Shown here piece by piece: positions 1 to 6,872 of a stretch of DNA of 34,449 nt. Position 1 is the first letter of the stretch. The number at the start of each line of letters is the position of its first letter. The notes beneath the pieces were generated by a model. It saw only the letters and a list, made by a program, of their open reading frames with translations. It was not told the DNA's origin and ran no database searches. The position numbers and the translations under genes were made by a program. Source of the stretch: Pedobacter sp. ASV28 (GTDB lineage: Bacteria > Bacteroidota > Bacteroidia > Sphingobacteriales > Sphingobacteriaceae); NCBI RefSeq assembly GCF_016428855.1, contig NZ_JAELTN010000052.1:1-34449 (forward strand), read 5' to 3'.

Positions 1-145
1 ATTGATAAGCACGATGTCCATATTTTTTCCTCGCCTGTTGTTGTGCATCCATGGTCAATATGGCCTGCATGTTGCTCATGTACAGTGCACAATAAAATTC
101 CTGTAGTATAAACTGGCAGCTTGTCCCTTCTGGTTTAAGCGATTT
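1..145 (-). pseudogene. Probable transposase C-terminal fragment, cut by the left edge
   Basis: An open minus-strand frame enters at the left edge and is closed upstream by a stop at 146-148, giving 48 codons without a plausible start. The peptide contains QEFYCALYMSNMQAIL followed by RKKYGHRAYQ. This pattern (Q-[DE]-F-Y, a hydrophobic stretch, then a basic K-Y-x-H-R segment) recalls the C-terminal part of IS4-type transposases of Bacteroidota, from memory of the family only. The stop just upstream and the repeat-rich sequence that follows suggest a truncated relic, or the 3' end of an element lying mostly to the left. Family assignment is tentative; coding character of the segment is more convincing than its name. 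Confidence 0.35.
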
Positions 146-167
146 CTAGCGCAAGCATAAGTGTAAC

Positions 168-400
168 GGTGCTTGTGCTTAAAACTAATTGAGTTTTTAA
201 TTAGGCCCAAGCGGACGCTTGCGCCAGAGTGGTGCTTGTGCTTAAAACGAAACTTGGCTGACTTGGTCCCGTTGGTATAAAGCACAAGCTGGGCTTGGGC
301 AAGAGGGGTTTTATTCGTGACTTCTTCGGGGCTTGTTCGGTAAAAAGGTACTTTTACCGAAGGTTTCTCGAACAACTCCCGAACAACACCCGAACAAGGG
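168..400. repeat. Cluster of short direct and inverted repeats
   Basis: Three small structures lie together. An 18-base direct repeat, ggtgcttgtgcttaaaac, occurs at 168-185 and 231-248, 63 bases apart. A perfect 9-base inverted repeat, tcggtaaaa / ttttaccga, lies at 337-345 and 352-360 around a 6-base loop. A short tandem array of an 11-base unit beginning cgaacaa runs 369-379, 380-390 and partly 391-400. A 113-codon minus-strand reading frame crosses the area but looks like translated repeat rather than a gene. Confidence 0.6.
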
Positions 401-635
401 TGGACTATTTCGGCCAAAACCGGACAATGTCTTATACTAAACTACTCAATTTATAGCCCTTCAGGCAAGGCATACTGAAAATAGGGTTACGGTTAAACCC
501 GCTCTCACACTTAGTGTGTTCTTTTGTATTTGGTAGAAATGGAGATAGAAGCCTAAGCTTTCGTGCTTTTACGAAACGAAGATGCTTCTACAAAAGCCAA
601 TTAGGGAAAGTATGGATGATATTTGATGTTAAATT
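401..635. other. Intergenic, no gene recognised
   Basis: No convincing reading frame, RNA gene or terminator is visible here. A 67-codon plus-strand frame that begins at 514 runs into the duplicated leader sequence and has no recognisable protein features. Confidence 0.5.
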
Positions 636-910
636 AGATCAATCTAACTTTCTAGCGGTTCCCCAACTTGGCAATTCCGGTAAGCCTAACCCACAACTGA
701 TAACCTGCAGCCCATAACCCTAAAAAATTGTCATGTCCAGGATACGAGACATCTATAACCGTAAATCATTCCGGTAACCCCTAACCCGCAACTCACAACC
801 CATAACTAAAGCCCACTTTCCTGTTGCATTTCCAGAAAAAATTTCATTATTTAGAGGCACAGGTTAACAAACCAACGGAAACCAACAAACCATGAAGAAA
901 ATTATCGCTC
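636..910 (+). repeat. Duplicated leader, copy 1
   Basis: This stretch repeats the sequence upstream of the fibre gene at 2692. Bases 781-910 match 2581-2710 at a constant offset of 1800 with about five substitutions, including the first codons of the downstream gene. The earlier part (about 639-690) matches about 2535-2590. Copy 1 carries roughly 100 extra bases between two similar blocks (ctaacccacaact and ctaacccgcaact), as if copy 2 had lost the interval, or copy 1 gained it, by recombination between the short repeats. Confidence 0.8.
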
Positions 911-1014
911 CCTTGCCATCCCCATTGGGCGGCAATCCCCTTTGCGTACCATTAGGGTCAGCCCTGTACATTGCGCCTGCTTATACATTACCCTTGCCCA
1001 ATCACCCTAAATAG
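892..1014 (+). pseudogene. 40-codon stub of a duplicated fibre gene
   Basis: The ATG at 892 sits in exactly the same context as the ATG of the fibre gene at 2692: the first six codons (MKKIIA) are identical and the preceding 110 bases are nearly so. After that the similarity ends, and the frame continues as a proline- and leucine-rich peptide to a stop at 1012-1014. It does not resemble a mature signal peptide or a domain. The simplest reading is that a second fibre gene once stood here and was truncated or replaced. A functional small peptide cannot be excluded. Confidence 0.5.
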
Positions 1015-1133
1015 CGCATTTAGATGAGCCCATTGCAATCATTAAATCGTATAGCCATTAAAAACAATAGAAGATAACAACTGCCCCTTAAAGAACCAGA
1101 TAAGATATCCAGCATTAAAAAAATAAATTTGAA

Positions 1134-2441
1134 ATGAAGAAATTAAGACTACTCTCCCTGGCGTTCATCACATTGATTTCGGTCACTTCCAATGCCCAGA
1201 CCACCTCGCCAACCTTGCAGGACGTTACTAATAATGGCAACACGACCACAAGTTTTTTGAATACCGGCGGACTGATTATCAATGGAACGGCCAATAATTA
1301 TAGAGAACTGCTTTTCAAGACCAATAACTCCTTAAGGTGGGATCTGTATGCAATAGGCAATGAAAATGGTGGCAATGCAGGAAGTAACTTATACTTATCT
1401 TCTTATGATGATGCGGGCAGTTATTTGGGAACGGTGTTTGCCGTGGATCGAAGCAATAGGATATTAAATTTTCAGGTCAGGCCGCAAATAAACGGCCATA
1501 ATGTCGTCTCGGCCGATGGCGAAACTTACAACATGAATATTAGTGGTAGTGCTATCCAATGGAATGGTGCGACAAGCGACGGAGGTAATTTTTCAGATCC
1601 AAACTATTTCATGACTGCTTTAGTGGGTGGAACTTGGGGTTACACTTCAAAAAGTCAACTTAGAGCGGTCTTAATGCCAACATTGCAGGAAGTTACAGAT
1701 AGGGGGGGCAGCACTACCAACGACATTTCTGTAGTCAAGTCAGGATTTGTAGCTAATTTTGGAGAAATTGGAAATCAAATAAGAGTTTATTCTGACGCAG
1801 CGACAACGTCACCTACAATTACTTCTAGTCCGGGAAAAGCTATACGTTTAGATGCTGGTGGCTCTGGCAATGCTGTTATTATCGCCACCGATGGAAATGC
1901 CACTTTTAATGGTGAAGTAGGCCTTCTAACAAGACTGCGAATAAACAAGTCAAGCCAAGTAAATCAAATTATCGGTGATGGCTACGCTTTTAGTATTGGC
2001 GGCGCCAATAATCTTGGCATTAGGAATGATGCAGGTAAGATCGTTTTTGCATCAGGTAGCGCAGACGTAGGGATGACCATTGACGGTGGCAATGTAGGCA
2101 TTGGCACCACTGCCCCCCAGGAAAAGCTTTCGGTAAACGGTAAGATCAGGGCCAGGGAGGTAAAGATCGAACCCACTACCAATTGGCCCGATTATGTGTT
2201 CGAAGACAGCTATAGCATGCCATCTTTGAAAGAATTGGAGGCCTTTATCAGGCAGAACAAGCACCTGCCCGAAGTGCCCTCGGCAAAGGAATTGGCCAAG
2301 GAAGGATTGGAACTGGGCGAGATGAACAAAGTACTGCTCAAGAAGATAGAAGAACTTACCCTGCACCTTATCCAGAAAGAAAAACAGTTAAAGGCACTGG
2401 AAGAGCGTATGGATAAACTAGAACAGACAAAAAAGCCATAA
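1134..2441 (+). CDS. Secreted fibre-like protein with S74-like C-terminal region
   Basis: The product has 435 residues with a clear signal peptide (basic MKKLR, hydrophobic core, cleavage near SNAQ at 22), so it is exported. Residues near 28 and near 183 carry the same short motif, TLQ-[DE]-VT followed by G and a run of Thr, which is frequent in trimeric phage-type fibres and related Bacteroidota surface proteins. From about residue 319 comes a GNVGIGTT/PQEKLSVNGKI segment, then a region with HLPEVPSAKE and a terminal heptad-like coiled coil rich in Leu, Lys and Glu. That C-terminus resembles the endosialidase-chaperone (peptidase S74-like) tails common in Bacteroidota; self-cleavage is not established here. 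The 3' end is nearly identical at DNA level to that of the next gene. Role inferred: surface fibre or adhesin-like protein. Confidence 0.75.
   Translation: MKKLRLLSLAFITLISVTSNAQTTSPTLQDVTNNGNTTTSFLNTGGLIINGTANNYRELLFKTNNSLRWDLYAIGNENGGNAGSNLYLSSYDDAGSYLGTVFAVDRSNRILNFQVRPQINGHNVVSADGETYNMNISGSAIQWNGATSDGGNFSDPNYFMTALVGGTWGYTSKSQLRAVLMPTLQEVTDRGGSTTNDISVVKSGFVANFGEIGNQIRVYSDAATTSPTITSSPGKAIRLDAGGSGNAVIIATDGNATFNGEVGLLTRLRINKSSQVNQIIGDGYAFSIGGANNLGIRNDAGKIVFASGSADVGMTIDGGNVGIGTTAPQEKLSVNGKIRAREVKIEPTTNWPDYVFEDSYSMPSLKELEAFIRQNKHLPEVPSAKELAKEGLELGEMNKVLLKKIEELTLHLIQKEKQLKALEERMDKLEQTKKP
2088..2384 (+). repeat. 297-base near-identical gene-end repeat, copy 1
   Basis: This segment matches 4849-5145 over 297 bases with about six substitutions and no gaps, far more similar than the rest of the two genes. 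It encodes the shared C-terminal region. Similarity stops abruptly after the aaagaaaaa tract on the 3' side, so the last 19 or so codons of each protein differ. Confidence 0.9.
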
Positions 2442-2534
2442 ACTATTTTTCTGCTCCACGCCTGATGAAAGTTGAGTGCAAGCGATTATACCAGAGTTAA
2501 TTAAGTAAGGTATTGATAGTGTTTGATATTAGAT

Positions 2535-2710
2535 AAATCTAACTTTCTGGCGGTTCCCCAACTTGGCAATTCTGGTAAGCCTAACCCACAACTCACAACC
2601 CATAACCAAAGCCCACTTTCCTATTGCATTTCCAGAAAAAAAATCATTATTTAGAGGCACAGGTTAACAAACCAACGGAAACCAACAAACCATGAAGAAA
2701 ATTATCGCTC
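2535..2710 (+). repeat. Duplicated leader, copy 2
   Basis: This is the 5' region and first codons of the fibre gene at 2692, repeated upstream at 636-910. Bases 2581-2710 align without gaps to 781-910. The only notable difference is the absence of the roughly 100-base interval found in copy 1. The perfectly conserved 40 or so bases just before the ATG probably contain the translation start region. Confidence 0.8.
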
Positions 2711-5217
2711 TCCTGCTGTGCCTTTTTGGCGCAAGCTGGGCAATTGCACAGGAAAACACCAGTTATGGTACAGGCGCTTTAGCTCAGGCCAACACATTGA
2801 AATATGCCATAAAGGAAATCAATATTGTCAATCCAGGGACTTATAGCCGACCAACCATAAATTTTGGTAGCCACACTATTGAATGGGAATATCTCTATAT
2901 GGACGTGAGCAGCACCAATGGACTATATATAGAAGGATATATTAAAAGTGCTGTTGATTTGGGAAGTTTTGTACCAAGCCTTGTAGGGGGGCATGGAACT
3001 GGTGCTATACTAGAATTTTATCTGTCGTGGTCGGATGGTGTTTATTATTATTATGAGCTATATACTAGCGATTCGGGTACAGGCTATGCACCACAGGTGA
3101 GTATAACTCCCACTGCTAATAACAGCTCGTTTACCCTTAATACATCAATTAACGAAACCAACGCGTTAGAAATATACTATGTTGATTATTCTAAAACTAA
3201 TACTTATACTGTAGCACCCACCGTCCTTATTTCCTTTGGAGGAGCTACTGCACTGGCCGTATTGGAAAGCACTGCAGCCAATGGACAAAATACGGCAATC
3301 GGTTATCAAGCATTGTATAATGCCAATTCTTCAGATAATGTGGCTGTTGGAAATAAGGCGGGCTATGAATTGACTACGGGCAAGAACAACACATTCATTG
3401 GAGCTTATGCAGGTAAGGGCATCACTACCGGTTCTGGAAATACAATTGTTGGTGCTACCTCATCCGATCTGCCAGGTAATTTGACCGGGAGTGTATTGCT
3501 TGCCGACGGTAACGGTAACAATAGGCTGTACTTTTCGCCAAATGGCAATGCATTGCTTGGTTATGGTAATACTTTTACCGATGCAGGCCATAAACTTGAT
3601 GTAAATGGAAACGCACGCATACAAGGTAAGGTATATGCACAAGATATGGATGCCTATGAAGTATCTGCAATTGCCGCCAATAAGGTGATTGAAGCTACTT
3701 CTTCTAATAGATTTAAGTTTTACCAGACCCCAACCAGTAAAACCTTTCACGATGTATTGGCATTCAATAAGAAAGGCTATCAGATTACTTATGAGGAATC
3801 TGCCGATAAGACCAATTTCGTGCCGGCTACGTTGAATAACAGTTTGTTCTCTCAAAGGACGGGTACGGCCGCACAAATAGAGGTGATCAATGGAAGCAGC
3901 ACAAAGGCGGCGAGGTGGACATGGGGAGGAATGACTTACACCAATGCCATGTGGTTGGCACTTGATTATGGCTATTGCGCAGGAACTTATGTGAATATTA
4001 AGATAGAACATTCTCAAAATAATGTAAACTGGACCACACTCCATAATTCTACCTATTTTCTTGGCAGTAGTGGCGTAAGTAGGTACCATTGGTTAAATGG
4101 TTTCGATGAAAGTGATTATCTTCGTTTAACCATGACCCATAATAGCGGAAATGTAGTCAGATTAAGTGGCATCAGGTTGTTGACCACGCGCTTAGGTAAT
4201 CATGGTGCCGCTCCAGAGTATGCCTACCCCTATACCTGGAACAAGGACGGTTGGATCGGGATCAACAAGGGGATTGCTGAACCTGAATATCCCTTGGATG
4301 TGAATGGTACTAGCCGCTTTGCTGGTATCATGCTCCTGAACAATGAACCTGCAACTTCTGTGGGAAGCTATGAGGTGTTGACTAGAAATTCAGGTACAGG
4401 TGCCATAGAAAAATTGAATGTTAGTCTGCCTAATTCGGGAGGTTTCGATTTACAGGGAATTACAGATAGGGGCTTTACTACAACAAATGATCTGGATATA
4501 GCTAAAGGGCTGTCGCTGTCAGGCTTAGATATAAAAGTGAGCAATAGTAATTTCTCAGAAATACAGGCAAAGAAGGTGGGCGATTCCTATGACCATCCGT
4601 TAGTATTCCAAAGACAGGGAGGACATCTCGGTATCGGTACTTCCACAATAGACAATGCGCAGGGTTGGGACAAGGTCATGCAGGTGCATGGCAACCAACA
4701 TGCTAAACTTCTGGTAACGGAAGGTTCCGGAATAAAAGTGGGAATGTTTGCCCATATTAGCAACGTGGCCAAGATAGGTACTGAAAGCCAACACGACCTT
4801 ACGTTCACCGCCGGCTATTGGAATGATGTGATGACACTGAAAACAAATGGCAACGTAGGCATTGGCACCACTGCCCCCCAGGAAAAGCTTTCGGTAAACG
4901 GTAAGATCAGGGCCAGGGAGGTAAAGATCGAACCCACGGCCAATTGGCCCGATTATGTGTTCGAAGACAGCTACAGCATGCCATCTTTGAAAGAATTGGA
5001 GGCCTTTATCAGGCAGAACAAGCACCTGCCCGAAGTGCCCTCGGCAAAGGAAGTGGCCAAGGAAGGATTGGAACTGGGAGAGATGAACAAAGTACTGCTC
5101 AAGAAGATAGAAGAACTTACCCTGCACCTTATCCAGAAAGAAAAAGAGCTTGCAGAAACCAATAAACGTATAGACCAGCTTGCCAAAATGGTGGGTCAAT
5201 TAATGGAAAAAAAATAG
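2692..5217 (+). CDS. Large secreted fibre-like protein with YadA-type repeats
   Basis: The product has 841 residues and an N-terminal signal peptide ending near AIAQ (residue 20). Residues about 198-255 hold short repeats (NTAIGYQAL, NVAVGNKAGY, NTFIGAYAG, NTIVGA), the pattern of the left-handed trimeric beta-roll of YadA-like heads. A central region of about 300 residues, rich in aromatic residues (for example KAARWTWGGMTY), may be a beta-sandwich recognition domain, but I do not recognise the family. FDLQGITDRGFTTTND at about 585 repeats the motif of the previous gene, followed by a second GNVGIGTT segment, the HLPEVPSAKE region and a C-terminal coiled coil. It is probably a trimeric surface fibre. 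I see no typical type IX C-terminal domain, so the export route past the periplasm is unclear. The next gene starts two bases after its stop. Confidence 0.78.
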   Translation: MKKIIALLLCLFGASWAIAQENTSYGTGALAQANTLKYAIKEINIVNPGTYSRPTINFGSHTIEWEYLYMDVSSTNGLYIEGYIKSAVDLGSFVPSLVGGHGTGAILEFYLSWSDGVYYYYELYTSDSGTGYAPQVSITPTANNSSFTLNTSINETNALEIYYVDYSKTNTYTVAPTVLISFGGATALAVLESTAANGQNTAIGYQALYNANSSDNVAVGNKAGYELTTGKNNTFIGAYAGKGITTGSGNTIVGATSSDLPGNLTGSVLLADGNGNNRLYFSPNGNALLGYGNTFTDAGHKLDVNGNARIQGKVYAQDMDAYEVSAIAANKVIEATSSNRFKFYQTPTSKTFHDVLAFNKKGYQITYEESADKTNFVPATLNNSLFSQRTGTAAQIEVINGSSTKAARWTWGGMTYTNAMWLALDYGYCAGTYVNIKIEHSQNNVNWTTLHNSTYFLGSSGVSRYHWLNGFDESDYLRLTMTHNSGNVVRLSGIRLLTTRLGNHGAAPEYAYPYTWNKDGWIGINKGIAEPEYPLDVNGTSRFAGIMLLNNEPATSVGSYEVLTRNSGTGAIEKLNVSLPNSGGFDLQGITDRGFTTTNDLDIAKGLSLSGLDIKVSNSNFSEIQAKKVGDSYDHPLVFQRQGGHLGIGTSTIDNAQGWDKVMQVHGNQHAKLLVTEGSGIKVGMFAHISNVAKIGTESQHDLTFTAGYWNDVMTLKTNGNVGIGTTAPQEKLSVNGKIRAREVKIEPTANWPDYVFEDSYSMPSLKELEAFIRQNKHLPEVPSAKEVAKEGLELGEMNKVLLKKIEELTLHLIQKEKELAETNKRIDQLAKMVGQLMEKK
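4849..5145 (+). repeat. 297-base near-identical gene-end repeat, copy 2
   Basis: Second copy of the segment at 2088-2384, encoding the shared C-terminal region of the larger fibre protein. About six single-base differences separate the copies, two of them changing Thr-Thr to Thr-Ala and Leu to Val. Such identity alongside divergent upstream sequence points to recent duplication or gene conversion. Confidence 0.9.
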
Positions 5218-5219
5218 AG

Positions 5220-5537
5220 ATGAAGAAAGTTATCGTACTCGCATTGTTGCAGGTAGCCATTTTAAATGGATATGCCCAGCAAAAAAAGAAACCCGTTACT
5301 CCAGGCCATGCCGCTATGGCCATACTAAGTGCCGAACAGCAAGCACAGGTGAAAAATGTAAACAAAAAGTTTACGGCAGATATGAAGGCCCTGATTGAAC
5401 AGCCTTCAAATGACCCCTTGGAAAAAAGAGAGAAGATGAAAAAGCTCCGCCTGTCTCGCGACAGCGCTATGAAGGTATTGCTGGGCGAGCAGACCTTTAA
5501 TGACTATAAAAGGAAAACGAAGGTAAACAAGAACTAG
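5220..5537 (+). CDS. Small exported protein of unknown function
   Basis: A 105-residue product with a signal peptide (MKKVIVLALLQVAILNGYAQ, cleavage after about residue 20), followed by a basic, Gln- and Lys-rich, mostly helical body. The segment LSAEQQAQVKNVNKKFTAD and the later basic EKREKMKKLRLSRD resemble small periplasmic helical proteins of the Spy/CpxP-like type in general character, but no diagnostic motif is visible, so no function is assigned. The start ATG lies two bases after the stop of the fibre gene, so the two are almost certainly cotranscribed and perhaps translationally coupled. A role as an accessory factor of the fibre, for example a periplasmic chaperone, is only a guess. 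Confidence 0.65.
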   Translation: MKKVIVLALLQVAILNGYAQQKKKPVTPGHAAMAILSAEQQAQVKNVNKKFTADMKALIEQPSNDPLEKREKMKKLRLSRDSAMKVLLGEQTFNDYKRKTKVNKN

Positions 5538-5616
5538 TGTATTGCCAGACCATGGTTTTCTACCTAATGGTTTACGGTATATAGGAAAAGCAATAGCAAA
5601 ATTGTCATCTTGCACG

Positions 5617-5765
5617 CAACCTGTACAGATCCTATAGCCATCGGATTATTGGTAGCGAAGGAAATAAAAGTACATTCTTCTAGTATAGATTTCTCTTCGT
5701 CGTTCCTGCTCATCGAAAAGACGTTTTGTTGATGTACTGTCCTCCCTTTACCGTCATCTCGACGA
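5617..5765. repeat. ~149-base dispersed repeat, copy 1
   Basis: This block matches 6415-6562 with about five substitutions and one single-base gap. It is noncoding and includes gtcatctcgacga, a sequence resembling the end of the palindromic repeat family seen elsewhere in the window. The two copies flank the ppnP gene as direct repeats. The remainder of 5538-5938 holds no gene or obvious terminator. Confidence 0.85.
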
Positions 5766-5938
5766 CCTTAGGAGGAGGGATTTAATAATTTAAGTGCAGG
5801 TTGGCTATTGAAGTTAGATATATCTAACTATGGCGTTAAACAAAGCCGCATGAACAATTACGGTTAAAGTTTCATTAATGCCAATTTAAGATTTACTTTT
5901 TTGCAGGAATTAAGATTATATGTTGCTATTTTAGCCAT

Positions 5939-6217
5939 ATGATTACTGTAAATGAATATTTTGACGGAGCCGTAAAATCGCTCGCCTATGAAAATCAGGG
6001 GAAATCAACCGTAGGTGTTATAGATAAAGGCGAATATGAATTTGGCACCACCACCCACGAAACCATGCTTGTAGTAGAAGGACAGATGGAAGTATTATTG
6101 GCCCAAGATGGAGATTGGAAAACCTGCTCGGCCGGACAACAGTTTGAAGTAGAAGCCCATACCACTTTTAAGGTAAAAACAGCTGAACAGGTTGCCTACC
6201 TGTGCAAGTATAGATAA
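5939..6217 (+). CDS. ppnP: Pyrimidine/purine nucleoside phosphorylase PpnP
   Basis: The 92-residue product matches the PpnP (formerly YaiE, DUF1255) family over its full length, which is usually 93-95 residues. Visible signatures are the N-terminal NEYFDGAVKSL, GVIDKGEYEFGT in the first strands of a small cupin barrel, VVEGQMEVLL, and the C-terminal VAYLCKY. Family members phosphorolyse several nucleosides to base and ribose-1-phosphate in the cytoplasm, which supports nucleoside salvage. It stands alone, without operon partners, and is flanked by two copies of a ~149-base repeat. The ATG at 5939 leaves the usual short N-terminus (MITVNEYF). Assignment is by recognition of the family pattern. 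Confidence 0.88.
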   Translation: MITVNEYFDGAVKSLAYENQGKSTVGVIDKGEYEFGTTTHETMLVVEGQMEVLLAQDGDWKTCSAGQQFEVEAHTTFKVKTAEQVAYLCKYR

Positions 6218-6263
6218 AAACAACAGGGAGGAAGCGGATTACCTAACTCAAGCTGTCTTCCAG

Positions 6264-6310
6264 AGATTCCTCTCCGATAAATCGGAGCAGGCTCTGTCGT
6301 CGGCATGACA
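6264..6310 (-). repeat. Palindromic dispersed repeat, copy A
   Basis: A 47-base element read on the minus strand as TGnCATnCCGACGA...AGAGCCTG..., a central TCCGAT-TT-ATCGGA palindrome, and AGAGGAATCT. Copies B (15559-15604) and C (31668-31714) are on the plus strand. All lie between genes. Confidence 0.8.
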
Positions 6311-6414
6311 GAAACAAAAGTGGAATAACGGCTTAGGTTTGGAATGATAAGTGTGGAGGTGAAACGAAAGAAGAGAAAAAGATCTTTTTCTAGGCCAAAT
6401 TGCTTTCAAGAATA

Positions 6415-6562
6415 CAACCTGTGCCGATCCTATAGCCATCGGATTATTGGTAGCGAAGGAAATAAAAGTACATTCTTCTATATAGATTTCTCTTCGTCGT
6501 TCCTCCCCATCGAAAAGACGTTTTGTTGATGTACTGCCCTCCCTTTACCGTCATCTCGACGA
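6415..6562. repeat. ~149-base dispersed repeat, copy 2
   Basis: Second copy of the block at 5617-5765, in the same orientation, on the other side of ppnP. A short related tail (aggagagatct) continues past the end of the clean match. Confidence 0.85.
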
Positions 6563-6872
6563 TTTTTAAGAGGAGAGATCTAACATGCTGCATGCAGGCT
6601 ATGTTACGGTGCTGGTTTAACCCCGTTGATTTTCAATGCTCTTTGTCATACTCTCTCATCGAAATAATGGTATTTCTTTGCGCGCTCTTCTAATCTGATA
6701 GACCTCTAGGAAAGGGTAAAGAATTTATTGAAGTGCATTTTTCAATTAAAGTTGCCTGAAGTCTTTTAGTAGTCAATACCCAAATGAAGAGCAGTTTTTA
6801 GTATGTTTGAATTTCCTTCAAGGCAATAGCTTACAAGCGTAGGGCCGCTGGGATGAAAGAGCAAATAAACAG
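6563..6872. other. Intergenic, no gene recognised
   Basis: About 310 bases upstream of the Omp85-type gene. I see no reading frame of interest, no RNA gene and no convincing hairpin. It probably contains the promoter of the next gene, but no clear Bacteroidota -33/-7 pair stands out. Confidence 0.4.

Noticed and set aside
369..400. Possible CRISPR-like array
   Set aside because: Units of 11 bases directly abut without spacers; only two full units and one partial exist.
76..417. 113-codon minus-strand reading frame
   Set aside because: It runs through the direct repeats and the tandem array; the protein shows HKH duplications caused by the DNA repeats and no domain.
514..717. 67-codon plus-strand reading frame
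   Set aside because: Half of it is the duplicated noncoding leader that also lies upstream of the gene at 2692, where it is not coding.
3460..5199. Long minus-strand frames (209 and 199 codons) opposite the larger fibre gene
   Set aside because: They are antisense to a well-supported gene with signal peptide and known repeats; the second recurs antisense to the duplicated gene end for trivial reasons.
5880..5938. Bacteroidota promoter before ppnP (tttg and tatgttgc)
   Set aside because: The spacing is about 15 bases, shorter than the 19-21 expected, and the -7 match is imperfect.
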